The notes: generated by a model not told the origin, from the letters alone. A DNA stretch of 45,719 bases from an uncultured Bdellovibrionales bacterium (GCA_937903155.1 CALCZU010000026.1:1-45719), one strand, 5' to 3'; positions 6,857-14,893 are shown, counted from the first letter of the stretch. Program-made: numbers and translations.

Positions 6857-7737
6857 TTTTCCACCTCAAATTTCCAATAAGTTGAATGCGCTTTTCGGTA
6901 TCTTTCTAAGTCAACGCCTTGGAGTTCTGGAATTTTTGCATAGTCCACTGCTCCGACACGTGTCTCTTGACGAACCTTAATTCCTGCACAAATAAGACGG
7001 GTATGACCTGACTCTTTTGCTTTTTCAAGGATGATCTCCTTATAATGGTCACGCAAAATTTCTAAGTCGTGAATCTGTTTAGAAAGTTTTTTGTATTCCT
7101 TTGCTACCTCGGCCATTCCAATAATGGGAACGTAGTCCTTGTCCACTGGCTTTGGGGGGATACCTTTTAAGACATGTTCCTGCCAAAAATTAATTTCAAT
7201 CGCTTGCATTCTGGAAATGTATTCTGGATCGGGCTCTACCAAAACGATTGCAAGTTTTTCCATATCAATAATTGCGTCGTTTCGTCCTTCGTATGGATAG
7301 GATAAGTAATACCCAAGCTGAGCTCCGGACACCATTAAAGCATGTTGCACTTGAGGGAAGTACTTATCAGGCACCAGTCCCATTTTTGCGAGCTCCCAAT
7401 CTTTTTGACCGGAGTATTTGATCTCAATAATGTACTTTCCACATGCTGATAAACCGTCGAGACTTGCACGCAAGAATGGATATTTTTCCATTTTCACATT
7501 CGCCGCAGGATACAGCATTCCCATTTTCTCTTCGAATGCGGCTCTTAATTTTGGCTCTAATCGGTTTCCAATGTCCTTTACGTATTGATTGTCATCATTC
7601 TCAATAATGGAATCTGAAATTTTTTCTTCGTACAGTTTCATTGGAGTAGACCACGGACTCACTCCCATGAGAATTGGAGCCTCGGATGTTCCTATTCCTG
7701 TTTTTCTCTCTCTTAACCAGTCTTCACGAGTTCCCAC
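6853..7737 (-). CDS. YqaJ-type recombination exonuclease
   Basis: This 294-aa protein is a lambda-exonuclease/YqaJ family 5'-3' double-strand exonuclease. Its N-terminus GIGTSEAPILMGVSPW is the typical YqaJ opening; catalytic residues are E61 (GNRLEP), D94 (SLDG) and E105-x-K107 (IEIKYSG). Such enzymes make 3' single strands for annealing-type recombination. The likely partners are just across the divergent promoter: the Sak4-like ATPase and DUF669 SSB. Start is GTG. Confidence 0.92.
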   Translation of the reverse strand: MGTREDWLRERKTGIGTSEAPILMGVSPWSTPMKLYEEKISDSIIENDDNQYVKDIGNRLEPKLRAAFEEKMGMLYPAANVKMEKYPFLRASLDGLSACGKYIIEIKYSGQKDWELAKMGLVPDKYFPQVQHALMVSGAQLGYYLSYPYEGRNDAIIDMEKLAIVLVEPDPEYISRMQAIEINFWQEHVLKGIPPKPVDKDYVPIIGMAEVAKEYKKLSKQIHDLEILRDHYKEIILEKAKESGHTRLICAGIKVRQETRVGAVDYAKIPELQGVDLERYRKAHSTYWKFEVEK

Positions 7738-7918
7738 GGTTTAACCTCTTAATCAAAGCGTCTGCAGCTTCAATGGCATACTTTGCGGCATCAGCTACGT
7801 AAGAAAATTTCTTCATTGATTGAATCATCATTAATGAAGCGAAATATTCTCGCTTGGTAAGACCTGCTTCCATCGTACTGTCGGTTATTCCATTGATTGC
7901 GTCATTCGGATTTGTCAT
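7724..7918 (-). CDS. Small early phage protein, GLTKREYFA family
   Basis: The 64-aa product contains MEAGLTKREYFASLMMIQS and a C-terminal helix ADALIKRLN. The GLTKREYFA...ADALI layout is widespread in tailed phages, usually next to recombination genes, without a known function. It is the first gene of the leftward early block, 48 bases from the divergent operator, with a good AGGAG site. Confidence 0.8.
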   Translation of the reverse strand: MTNPNDAINGITDSTMEAGLTKREYFASLMMIQSMKKFSYVADAAKYAIEAADALIKRLNRGNS

Positions 7919-7966
7919 TGATGCTCCTTTTGTTTATTTGATGAATTTGCACTCATTAAATTTTTC

Positions 7967-7986
7967 TGTCAATAAATATATTGACA
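7967..7986. promoter_or_regulatory. Divergent operator with overlapping -35 hexamers
   Basis: Arms TGTCAATA (7967-7974) and TATTGACA (7979-7986) form a perfect 8-bp inverted repeat with a 4-base centre. Each arm contains a consensus -35 hexamer TTGACA, one for each direction, so a dimer bound here would block both early promoters. The rightward -10 would be near 8003-8009 (TTAAAAC, weak), putting the transcript start at or near the ATG at 8017. Confidence 0.65.
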
Positions 7987-8016
7987 TAAAAATATTTCAC
8001 ACTTAAAACATCAAAC

Positions 8017-8295
8017 ATGGAAACAATATCTATTTTAAAAAAATGGCTAAAAAAAGATGGCAACACTAAAGCGAAGCTTGCATATCTTATGGGATACGAG
8101 TCTTCTTTAGTTATTGACAAATGGCTTTCCCGTCAGGAGATTCCTGCAAAAGCAGAACAATATTTTTTTACAATCATAAAACAAGGAGCATCGAGTGTTA
8201 AAAACAAGAAAAGCAAATCCGGACAAGCCTGTAAGAATAATGGTATACGGCGTGGAAGGGGTGGGCAAATCTACTCTAGGAGCAAAGTCGGATAA
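8017..8295 (+). CDS. Small HTH-like regulator candidate
   Basis: The 92-aa basic protein has a helical N-terminal part (LKKWLKKDG, KAKLAYLMGYES, VIDKWLSRQEIPAKAEQ) resembling Cro/C1-type HTH proteins, followed by a very basic tail. It is the first rightward early gene, beside the operator it may bind. The last 101 bases overlap the next gene in another frame, so the tail may be dispensable. No ribosome-binding site precedes the ATG, fitting a leaderless mRNA. The HTH call is by pattern only. Confidence 0.55.
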   Translation: METISILKKWLKKDGNTKAKLAYLMGYESSLVIDKWLSRQEIPAKAEQYFFTIIKQGASSVKNKKSKSGQACKNNGIRRGRGGQIYSRSKVG

Positions 8296-9127
8296 ACCGA
8301 TATTCATTTCACCGGAAGGTGGGACGGATCAATTACGAGATGTGAATGGTGAGTCTGTAATTGAAATGGATCACGTGACGGATTGGGACAGTTTAAAGAA
8401 TGCGATTCATCAGCTACTTACTGAAGAACACGATTTTAAAACTCTTGTTATTGACAGTGCTGATTGGGTTGAGTCTTTGGCTCATGCCAAAATTATTGGT
8501 AAATCTGGGAAAAGCATTATTACTTGCAATGGCGGTTATGGCGCTGGCTATAGGCAATCCCAGACTATGCACAAAGAGCTCATCGAAGAAATAGCGACAT
8601 TAAGAGAAAAGAAGGGAATGAATATTATCGTCACGGCTCACGCGCACGTAAAACCGGTAAAGGATCCCGGATCCATGGAAGACTATGACGCTTTTGAAAT
8701 TAAGTGCCATGAGTTTGTTTCCTCTCTATGGCGTGAATGGGTAGACGGACTGTTTTTCGTTCGGTTTAATACGTTAACCCAAACTCCAGATGGGACGACC
8801 AAAGCTCGGGCCATGACCGACGGAAGACGTGTTCTATATACGGTAAAACAACCTGCGTTTCAGGCGAAAAACCGATATGGAATGCCTCCCGAATTTACTT
8901 TCACGGAAAATTTTTGGAATGAGCTTACTCAATACACTCGTTCTGACAGAGCTAAAGAGGCTACGAATGTGCTTGGAGAAATTGAAAAATTGACTCCTCT
9001 AATTACAGACGAAAAACAAAAGCAAGCCGTGAAGGAAGCCATTTCGAAAGCAGGAAGTGATTTAATCAAGTTAAAACCAATCCACAAAAGACTTGTGGAA
9101 ATAACAAATAAAAAGGAGAGTGCATGA
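8195..9127 (+). CDS. Sak4-like RecA-type ATPase (AAA_24), annealing/recombination protein
   Basis: This 310-aa protein has a P-loop GVEGVGKST at 19-27, Walker B TLVIDSADW near 84-91, and the conserved TAHAHVKPV region, all typical of the phage AAA_24/Sak4 group. These act as single-strand annealing recombinases with SSB. The start is GTG 8195, six bases after AAGGAG. Directly followed by DUF669, the usual Sak4 companion. Confidence 0.88.
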   Translation: MLKTRKANPDKPVRIMVYGVEGVGKSTLGAKSDKPIFISPEGGTDQLRDVNGESVIEMDHVTDWDSLKNAIHQLLTEEHDFKTLVIDSADWVESLAHAKIIGKSGKSIITCNGGYGAGYRQSQTMHKELIEEIATLREKKGMNIIVTAHAHVKPVKDPGSMEDYDAFEIKCHEFVSSLWREWVDGLFFVRFNTLTQTPDGTTKARAMTDGRRVLYTVKQPAFQAKNRYGMPPEFTFTENFWNELTQYTRSDRAKEATNVLGEIEKLTPLITDEKQKQAVKEAISKAGSDLIKLKPIHKRLVEITNKKESA

Positions 9128-9621
9128 GCTACAGAGATATCCAAGCCGGTGAAAAGGTCGGGGTTGCAGTTGGAGCCCGATTTATCGAATCAAAAAAAGG
9201 AACATTAGGTCTTGAGGTTGAATTTGAATTTGAAGAGCCATCTTCCGGAGGTAGGGAACGTCTTTCAAGAGCGTTCTGGCTTTCTCAGGATGCAGTTGAA
9301 AATTCAATGGACACTCTTGTAAATGTTTTGGAATTTAACGGAGACGATTCGGTAGACGCAAATAGTGTTCTGACAAATCCAACGGCGCTTAATTACAATA
9401 AAAAAGTGAAGCTTGTCGTAGAATTAGAGGAATACAACGGGAAGTCCTATCCTAAGATTAAGTGGGTGAATAACTTGGGTGGATCCGCCTTTGTTGGAAT
9501 TGAACCGAAAGTGATTCAATCGAAACTTGCGTCTGTTAATTTTAAAGCTAAATTTTTAGCTGCGAAACAAAAAGCGCAAGCGTCGTCCCCTCAAGTGCCT
9601 AATCACGAGGTCCCGTTTTAA
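9124..9621 (+). CDS. DUF669 family single-stranded DNA-binding protein
   Basis: This 165-aa protein has the DUF669 layout: a beta-rich OB-type body (YRDIQAGEKVGVAV, LEVEFEFEEP, ALNYNKKVKLVVE) and a flexible polar C-terminus ending EVPF, as in SSB tails. DUF669 proteins normally follow the Sak4-like ATPase and are thought to coat single-stranded DNA. The start overlaps the ATPase stop (ATGA). Confidence 0.82.
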   Translation: MSYRDIQAGEKVGVAVGARFIESKKGTLGLEVEFEFEEPSSGGRERLSRAFWLSQDAVENSMDTLVNVLEFNGDDSVDANSVLTNPTALNYNKKVKLVVELEEYNGKSYPKIKWVNNLGGSAFVGIEPKVIQSKLASVNFKAKFLAAKQKAQASSPQVPNHEVPF

Positions 9622-9851
9622 TGGAACGCCGAGTGATGACAAAAGAAGGCCTGCAAAAGATTGCGTCAACGAGAGCAAAACTTGCTTTCATGATTCAAGA
9701 CTTATCTAAAGAGATGGTACCCAACTCGAAAGAGTTGGACCATTTTCTTTTGAAAGCAGAGGAACTAAACTATTTCGCAACTCGTGGAATTACTTTGAAT
9801 CCAAAAAATTACACGACAAGTGAAATCAAAACAGAACAGGAGAAAAAATGA
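9621..9851 (+). CDS. Hypothetical 76-aa protein
   Basis: A soluble, mostly helical protein (MTKEGLQKIASTRAKLAFMIQ) starting at an ATG overlapping the SSB stop (TAATG). The position suggests an accessory early gene. Not recognised. Confidence 0.6.
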   Translation: MERRVMTKEGLQKIASTRAKLAFMIQDLSKEMVPNSKELDHFLLKAEELNYFATRGITLNPKNYTTSEIKTEQEKK

Positions 9852-10138
9852 AAAATATAGATTACAAAAAAGTCGGAATTGTGTTGGTTATAATTTGTGC
9901 GATGGGCATTGCAATTTATGCAGCTTACTTCAAAGATAAAGGCAAGCAACAATTGCCACAAATGCCAATGCAGTCGGATATTGCGCAGCACGAGATAGAT
10001 TTTGAAAAAATCAAAACCATCGAGCAGTTGAAAAATGTTGTGTATGCGATGGTTGGGGGTAAGCTATACGTCAACGTTCGGAAGGATAGTCTTTCTGATC
10101 ACCAAATCGATGAAAAATTAAAGGAACTTTATAAATGA
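9848..10138 (+). CDS. Single-span membrane protein, 96 aa
   Basis: A hydrophobic helix at about residues 8-27 (KVGIVLVIICAMGIAIYAAYF) precedes a polar domain likely in the periplasm. The start follows AGGAG and overlaps the upstream stop; the end overlaps the papain-like protease start, so the two are coupled and may act together in the inner membrane. Confidence 0.65.
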   Translation: MKNIDYKKVGIVLVIICAMGIAIYAAYFKDKGKQQLPQMPMQSDIAQHEIDFEKIKTIEQLKNVVYAMVGGKLYVNVRKDSLSDHQIDEKLKELYK

Positions 10139-11145
10139 AATACTTACTTTTATTAATGGCATCGTTGCAGCTTTTCGCTGCTCCGCTGACATTTAAAACC
10201 GAATCCGGCGAAGTGCATGGGTTGGGACTTATTCGAACTGAAAAATCGAAAGACACCCCAAAGCGCTTAGCGAAATGGGAACCACTACGGAGCATGATTG
10301 TTCCGGGAACGTATGATTTATCGTCACGCGTTTCCCCTCCAGAAAATCAGGGTGGTTGTGGTTCGTGCTGGTCTTTCGCTCTTACGAAAGCGCTTCGCTC
10401 TGAGTTGATGTTAAAGTCAAAAGATCCTGGTGTCCTTGCTTTCAATTACCTACTTAACAATTGCGGACCCGGTCCGAAAATGTGGGGATGTAATGGTGGT
10501 ACGGAAGATGCAGGATTAAGTTTCTTAAGTGGAGCAGGTCCTTGGCTTGAGTCGCAAGATCCATATACACAAAGCGAAGGCCGTTGCAAAGGTCTTCCCA
10601 CTGCAGGAACTGCGCTCGAGTATAAAACGGTTAGTAACGGCGTTCCTACTTTCGAAGAGTTAGCGCAAGTCGTTTCTCAAGACCACGTACTGTCAATTAC
10701 GGTCGCGGTATGCGGACGTTGGGGAAATTACAACGGCGGTATTTTCGACAAGAACGACTGCGGAGCTAATTCAATAAACCACATGATCAACATGGTTGGT
10801 TACTCTTGCGAAACTTCAGTCGACGAAAAAGGAAACTGCATTTTCGTAAACGGGAAACCGAAAAACGGAGATGGATACCTCATCGTGATGAACAACTGGG
10901 GTAACGGTTGGGGTGAAAAAGGCTACATGAGAACACGTTGGGGAATTGACGCAGTTGCTTATACTGCGTACTACTTCGAAGTGAAACAAACTCCGAAGCC
11001 GCCGACACCGACACCGACGCCAGGTCCTGGACCTGGACCAGTAAATCCGAGTGGAATTCCGATCTGGTTGTATGGAATTCTAGCGATTACTGGAGTTGTG
11101 ATCATCTTTCTTGGAGTTAGTCTTTATAAAAAGAGAGATAAGTAA
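10135..11145 (+). CDS. Membrane-anchored papain-like (C1A) cysteine protease
   Basis: This 336-aa protein has a signal peptide (MKYLLLLMASLQLFAAP), then a peptidase C1A domain with the oxyanion Gln and nucleophile in NQGGCGSCWSFA (Q72, C78), catalytic H216 (NHMINMVGY) and N253 (NNWGNGWG). The repeats GCNGG and paired cysteines also fit. After the domain comes a PTPTP/GPGP linker (about 290-308), a transmembrane helix (IPIWLYGILAITGVVIIFLGV) and a KKRDK stop-transfer end. It should face the periplasm, tethered to the inner membrane. All catalytic residues are present. Papain-type proteases are rare in phages; the target is unknown. Confidence 0.9.
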   Translation: MKYLLLLMASLQLFAAPLTFKTESGEVHGLGLIRTEKSKDTPKRLAKWEPLRSMIVPGTYDLSSRVSPPENQGGCGSCWSFALTKALRSELMLKSKDPGVLAFNYLLNNCGPGPKMWGCNGGTEDAGLSFLSGAGPWLESQDPYTQSEGRCKGLPTAGTALEYKTVSNGVPTFEELAQVVSQDHVLSITVAVCGRWGNYNGGIFDKNDCGANSINHMINMVGYSCETSVDEKGNCIFVNGKPKNGDGYLIVMNNWGNGWGEKGYMRTRWGIDAVAYTAYYFEVKQTPKPPTPTPTPGPGPGPVNPSGIPIWLYGILAITGVVIIFLGVSLYKKRDK

Positions 11146-11152
11146 ATAAATA

Positions 11153-11288
11153 GCTGCGGCGGCGTGGAAGGACACGTACAGACACCGCTAAGAGCTGCAC
11201 ACATCCAGGAAAGACGGCCAAAAGAACTAGTATCTCGCCTGGCTCTGTCGGAGAAGTGCAGTAGCCGGAATCAAGCCCGGCCCGCAGC
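11153..11288 (+). ncRNA. Structured RNA of unknown class
   Basis: This stretch is visibly richer in G and C than its surroundings and folds compactly by hand. P1: GCTGCGG (11153-11159) with CCGCAGC (11282-11288). P2: GCGTG (11162-11166) with CACGT (11173-11177). P3: CTGCAC (11195-11200) with GTGCAG (11256-11261). P4: GCCGG (11264-11268) with CCGGC (11277-11281). Inside P3, CCAGG/CCTGG (11205-11209, 11238-11242) and GACGG/CTGTC (11213-11217, 11245-11249, one G-U) interleave as an H-type pseudoknot. It ends 12 bases before the AAGGAG of the next gene, so it may be a leader element or a free RNA. It matches no class I know. Confidence 0.7.
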
Positions 11289-11312
11289 AAATTTTAAACA
11301 AAGGAGCATCAC

Positions 11313-11606
11313 ATGTTTAAATTTTTAAAAAAAATATTCAAACCAAAAGAAGATACATTTGAAATATTTATTAAGAAGAACCCATACTACTTGCAGGAAA
11401 CTCTTTATAAAAAAGAACCGGCAATTGAGGAAGAGCCGGATCCAGTTCCGGCACTTGTTTTGGCCCACACAATTTTAAGTACCAACGGTGTGGCAGAGGA
11501 TTTTTCACATGAATTGGTGGAAGACTTTTCAAGTCCAGTTCACGAGACTTGGGATGACGGCGGCGCTGGCGAATTCGGTGGTGCCGGAGCTAGTGAAAAT
11601 TTTTAA
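11313..11606 (+). CDS. Hypothetical 97-aa protein following the structured RNA
   Basis: The start follows AAGGAG. The basic N-terminus (MFKFLKKIFKPKED) is amphipathic; the rest is acidic and ends with a glycine/alanine-rich tail (GGAGEFGGAGASENF). Not recognised. If the upstream RNA is a cis-regulator, this is the gene it controls. Confidence 0.65.
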   Translation: MFKFLKKIFKPKEDTFEIFIKKNPYYLQETLYKKEPAIEEEPDPVPALVLAHTILSTNGVAEDFSHELVEDFSSPVHETWDDGGAGEFGGAGASENF

Positions 11607-11623
11607 ACAAAAGGGAGAATAAA

Positions 11624-11806
11624 ATGGCTTCATTAATAATTGGATTAATTGTGTTCGGTTTCATTGGGTATCTTGTGGCTTACAAAATTCCAATGCTTCC
11701 TATTGTGAGGACGATCATTATAGGGATTATGTCGATTTTTATTCTGATCTGGGTAATTCAATTTTTTGGAATTGCAACTCCAGGCATTCGTAAGATTGGG
11801 TTTTAA
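11624..11806 (+). CDS. Two-span membrane protein (Thivi_2564-like)
   Basis: This 60-aa protein has two hydrophobic helices separated by a short YKIPMLPIVR turn, resembling the small Thivi_2564-type membrane proteins, which share the helix-IPM-helix plan. Similar proteins occur near holins; a holin-like role is possible but unproven. Good AAGGGAG site upstream. Confidence 0.6.
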   Translation: MASLIIGLIVFGFIGYLVAYKIPMLPIVRTIIIGIMSIFILIWVIQFFGIATPGIRKIGF

Positions 11807-11809
11807 TAA

Positions 11810-12130
11810 ATGCTGACAAATATTTTAATTTTAGTTTGGTTGCATTTTTTTGCCGATTTCATTTTGCAAACAGATAAAATGGCAATCAACAAAAGCTCAA
11901 ACGTGAAATGGCTTTCCATTCACATTTTAGTTTACTCTTTACCGCTTTTTTACTTCGGTTGGAAATTTGCTTTATTGAACGGAGCAATGCATTGGATAAC
12001 TGATTTCTGTACGTCTCGAGCAACTACTTACCTTTGGAAAAAAGAAGAACGTCATTGGTTTTTTGTAGTGATTGGATTGGATCAGGCCATTCACATGAGT
12101 TGTCTATTTTTAACGGTAGGCAGAATATGA
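11810..12130 (+). CDS. DUF3307 family membrane protein
   Basis: This 106-aa protein shows the DUF3307 features: WLHFFADFILQTDKMA near the N-terminus, then HILVYSLPLF, and NGAMHWITDFCTSR in the third helix, with another helix at the end. About four membrane spans. Known in phages and bacteria, without an assigned function. Confidence 0.82.
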   Translation: MLTNILILVWLHFFADFILQTDKMAINKSSNVKWLSIHILVYSLPLFYFGWKFALLNGAMHWITDFCTSRATTYLWKKEERHWFFVVIGLDQAIHMSCLFLTVGRI

Positions 12131-12240
12131 AAAAAATAATTTGTACACCATTCATTCTGATTTCACTCATACTCGTGGGCTGTTTTTACTTTTCTCAACA
12201 CATGTTGGACACTTTGATTAATATTGTAAAAGACGAATGA
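12127..12240 (+). CDS. 37-aa predicted lipoprotein/membrane miniprotein
   Basis: The ATG overlaps the DUF3307 stop (ATGA), and the stop overlaps the next ATG. The N-terminus is MKKIICTPFILISLILVGC, a signal peptide with lipobox LVGC, followed by only 18 residues. Very short mature lipoproteins of this kind resemble o-spanins or entry-exclusion proteins; which applies is not decided by sequence. Confidence 0.55.
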   Translation: MKKIICTPFILISLILVGCFYFSQHMLDTLINIVKDE

Positions 12241-13460
12241 TCTACCTACTTGTCGCATTCATTGCCGTCGTAATGCACATTCAGCCAGTTTTGGTGAATA
12301 CTGAAATCACCCGGTTTTACATTACCTACTGGGAATTTTGGTGCTACTGGAAAAACGTTCTACTCTTTACATGCGCTGCGTTTATTTTTCTGAAATTAAT
12401 TTTCAAAGCTAAACCGAAATGGGTATGGTGTTTTCCGATCTTATACCTAATCGAGGTATATCTATCCTGCTACTTCAGTGAGTACCCAAACATTGCTTGG
12501 AATGGCTATTATAATTACAGAGAGGGTGGGTACTCCATTCTGTGTTACCCAATCCTAATGATTGGAGCAATGTCTTTTGCGGACTACAAAAAAATATCGA
12601 TTGCCATTAAAATTTCGGTTTTGTGTGTCGGATTTTGCGGAATTTCAAGCTATTTATTCGGACAGTTTTACAATTTTCCAATCATAAAACAACTTATCAC
12701 CGGGTTTAATCCGCAATTCCAGTTGTCCGGATCCACTCGTCCAATCATGTCCACCCTCATGAATGCAAATCATCTAGGGCTGTATTGTTCCCTTTTAATG
12801 CCTTTTTTCATGGTAAAAAAACAATATTTTTTTGTTGTTATTTTACTGTTCCTCACTATTGGTTGCGAATCCCGCGCCGCGTGGCTTTCGGTTTTTTTGA
12901 CCTGCGTTTGGTTTGTTCCTAGTAAGAAAAAAGATGCTTTAGCTTTAATTCCACTTTTATTAATTTTTCATTCTGAGATTTTTCATAAATTTGAAAATTG
13001 GAAGTCTGATTTTCGGTTAGAGGATAAGGCGTTATCAGGTCGTATTTACATCTGGAAAAACACAATGCCATTAATAAACCGAAATGAGATGTTTTCGCTT
13101 GGAAAAGGCAGTAGCACTTTTTCTTTGTACTTTAACCAGTATGACGTCGAAGGTTTAAGGCGAGCGGGGTGGAGCGGAGATCACACAATTATTGACAGGC
13201 CACATAATATGTACTTGCAAATGATTCATGCTTCGGGTTGGATTTCTTGTTTCTTATTTTTGACAATGAATTTAATTTTTTTACTATCTGCATTTTTTAT
13301 CGGCGATAAAAGAGTTTACTCAATTGCGTTCTCTGTATTAGGATTTCTAATCTGCGGATTTTTCACTGACAGTATGGTAGGGGTTTCTCCAATTTATTGG
13401 GTGCTTTTGGGAACGGGGTACAAGTGCTTAGAGAATATCAATCCAGATCCATCGACTTAA
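12237..13460 (+). CDS. O-antigen polymerase/ligase-like (Wzy_C) membrane protein
   Basis: This 407-aa protein has about ten hydrophobic helices and the large periplasmic loop of the Wzy/WaaL family: GRIYIWKN near 268, LGKGSSTF near 290, and RPHNMYLQMIHASGW near 322-336. Bacterial relatives join O-antigen units or attach them to lipid A. In a phage it could change the host's surface sugar and block other phages (seroconversion). Its 3' end overlaps the helicase gene. No glycosyltransferase or flippase genes are nearby. Confidence 0.85.
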   Translation: MIYLLVAFIAVVMHIQPVLVNTEITRFYITYWEFWCYWKNVLLFTCAAFIFLKLIFKAKPKWVWCFPILYLIEVYLSCYFSEYPNIAWNGYYNYREGGYSILCYPILMIGAMSFADYKKISIAIKISVLCVGFCGISSYLFGQFYNFPIIKQLITGFNPQFQLSGSTRPIMSTLMNANHLGLYCSLLMPFFMVKKQYFFVVILLFLTIGCESRAAWLSVFLTCVWFVPSKKKDALALIPLLLIFHSEIFHKFENWKSDFRLEDKALSGRIYIWKNTMPLINRNEMFSLGKGSSTFSLYFNQYDVEGLRRAGWSGDHTIIDRPHNMYLQMIHASGWISCFLFLTMNLIFLLSAFFIGDKRVYSIAFSVLGFLICGFFTDSMVGVSPIYWVLLGTGYKCLENINPDPST

Positions 13461-14860
13461 TTCGAAATGAATTTCAAATAGGACACAAAAAAGTTTTATT
13501 GTGGCTAGCCACCGGAGGTGGAAAAACCGTCGTGTTCTGTGAAATGGTCAAAGCTGCGGTTGAGAAAAAACGAAATGCCGTTATTTTAGTGCGTGGTAGG
13601 AAATTGGTAGATCAGGCAAGCCAAAGACTATTCCGAGAAAATGTTACACACGGAGTTTTGATGGCCGGACATTGGAATTACAAACCTACCATGCCGGTTC
13701 AAGTTTGTTCTGTGGACACTTTAATTGCGAGAAAATTAAGGCCAAAAGCTGATTTGATTATTATCGACGAGGCACACCTAGCAATTAGCGACGGATACAG
13801 GGAGGTCATCGCCGACTACCCGGACGCATTCATTGTCGCAGTCACGGCGACACCGTACGTGGACAAAAGTCTCACGCACGTAGCTCAAACTGTAGTTCAT
13901 CCCATTTCTATGAATGAATTAATAGAACAAGGATTTTTAGTTCCTTTTAGATATTTTGCTCCGTCAACACCAGAACTTACGAATGTGAAAGTTTCCAGCT
14001 CAACAAAGGACTATGTGACCGACGATTTAGAAAGGGTGATGAATAGAACGCAACTGACTGGAAAAATAATTGAGCATTGGAAAAAGTTGGCAAATAATTT
14101 GCCTACCATTTGCTTTGCAGTAAACATAAATCATAGCAAAATTTTGGCAGAGCAATTTAGGGTTGCGGGGATCCCCGCAGAGCACTGCGATGCAGATAAC
14201 ACGGATGAAGAGCGTGAACAAATTATTAATAGACTCACCCACGGTGAAACGAAAGTCGTATGTAATGTCGGAATTTTCTGCACTGGTATCGACGTACCTT
14301 GTCTTGGTGCTCTTATCATGGCCCGACCAACCAAAAGCAGAAACCTCTACATCCAACAAGCCGGAAGAGGTACTAGAACCTTCGAAGGAAAGCAAAATTG
14401 TATATTGCTCGATCATGCCGGGAACATTCACCGACTGGGTTTGCCAACGACCGAGCACGCAGTTGACCTCCAAGGCAAAAAGCAAACCGAATCGACAACC
14501 TCAGAAAATAAGACTTGTGACCAGTGTTTTTGCGTTTTTCAAGGGGTAAAGTGTCCAGAATGCGGCACCGAAAAGGTTACCCCTCCACCCATCCAGGTAG
14601 AGGAATCGAACGACCAACTCAAAGAAATTTTCCCAGAAGATGTGGATCCAGTCCTAAAAATGTACAAGGAACTTTTGATTGAGCAGAAAAAAACCAAAAG
14701 AAAAAATGGCTGGTCGTGTTATAAGTTAATCGAACGAGTGGGCTTTGATAAAGCGCGTCCGCACCTCCCCCAATGGTTTATCGCGCGGTACGAATCCCCT
14801 CAAAAAAATATGTTTTCCACATCACCTTACGCTCCCGCTAAATCAAAACCGGTGATATAA
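13424..14860 (+). CDS. Superfamily 2 DEAD/DEAH helicase with zinc ribbon
   Basis: Motifs in order: LREYQ (Q-like), Walker A ATGGGKT, DEAH (IIIDEAHL), TATP (VTATPY), and motif VI QQAGRGTR, then a C-terminal zinc ribbon (CDQCFC...CPEC). The GTG at 13424, giving VLREYQ, is preferred over the TTG at 13397 because homologous phage helicases begin at this motif. The gene overlaps the upstream one by about 37 bases. It probably unwinds or remodels DNA during replication or recombination. Confidence 0.88.
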   Translation: MLREYQSRSIDLIRNEFQIGHKKVLLWLATGGGKTVVFCEMVKAAVEKKRNAVILVRGRKLVDQASQRLFRENVTHGVLMAGHWNYKPTMPVQVCSVDTLIARKLRPKADLIIIDEAHLAISDGYREVIADYPDAFIVAVTATPYVDKSLTHVAQTVVHPISMNELIEQGFLVPFRYFAPSTPELTNVKVSSSTKDYVTDDLERVMNRTQLTGKIIEHWKKLANNLPTICFAVNINHSKILAEQFRVAGIPAEHCDADNTDEEREQIINRLTHGETKVVCNVGIFCTGIDVPCLGALIMARPTKSRNLYIQQAGRGTRTFEGKQNCILLDHAGNIHRLGLPTTEHAVDLQGKKQTESTTSENKTCDQCFCVFQGVKCPECGTEKVTPPPIQVEESNDQLKEIFPEDVDPVLKMYKELLIEQKKTKRKNGWSCYKLIERVGFDKARPHLPQWFIARYESPQKNMFSTSPYAPAKSKPVI

Positions 14861-14893
14861 TTTAAATACCCCTACCTTAAACAGAGAAAAAAA

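Noticed and set aside
10999..11040. Short tandem repeats (CCGACA / CCTGGA) as a possible regulatory array
   Set aside because: They encode the PT/GP linker of the protease and stay in frame.
11153..11288. Match of the structured RNA to tRNA, RNase P, SRP or known ribozymes
   Set aside because: It lacks the tRNA anticodon and T-arm, conserved RNase P and SRP cores, and hammerhead CUGAUGA; a CAAGCCC segment recalls twister but the rest does not fit.
13397..13423. TTG start for the helicase
   Set aside because: The GTG at 13424 gives the family-typical LREYQ start; the extra nine residues overlap the Wzy frame.
14027..14485. 152-codon frame antisense to the helicase
   Set aside because: Opposite to a clear SF2 helicase with all motifs; a shadow frame.
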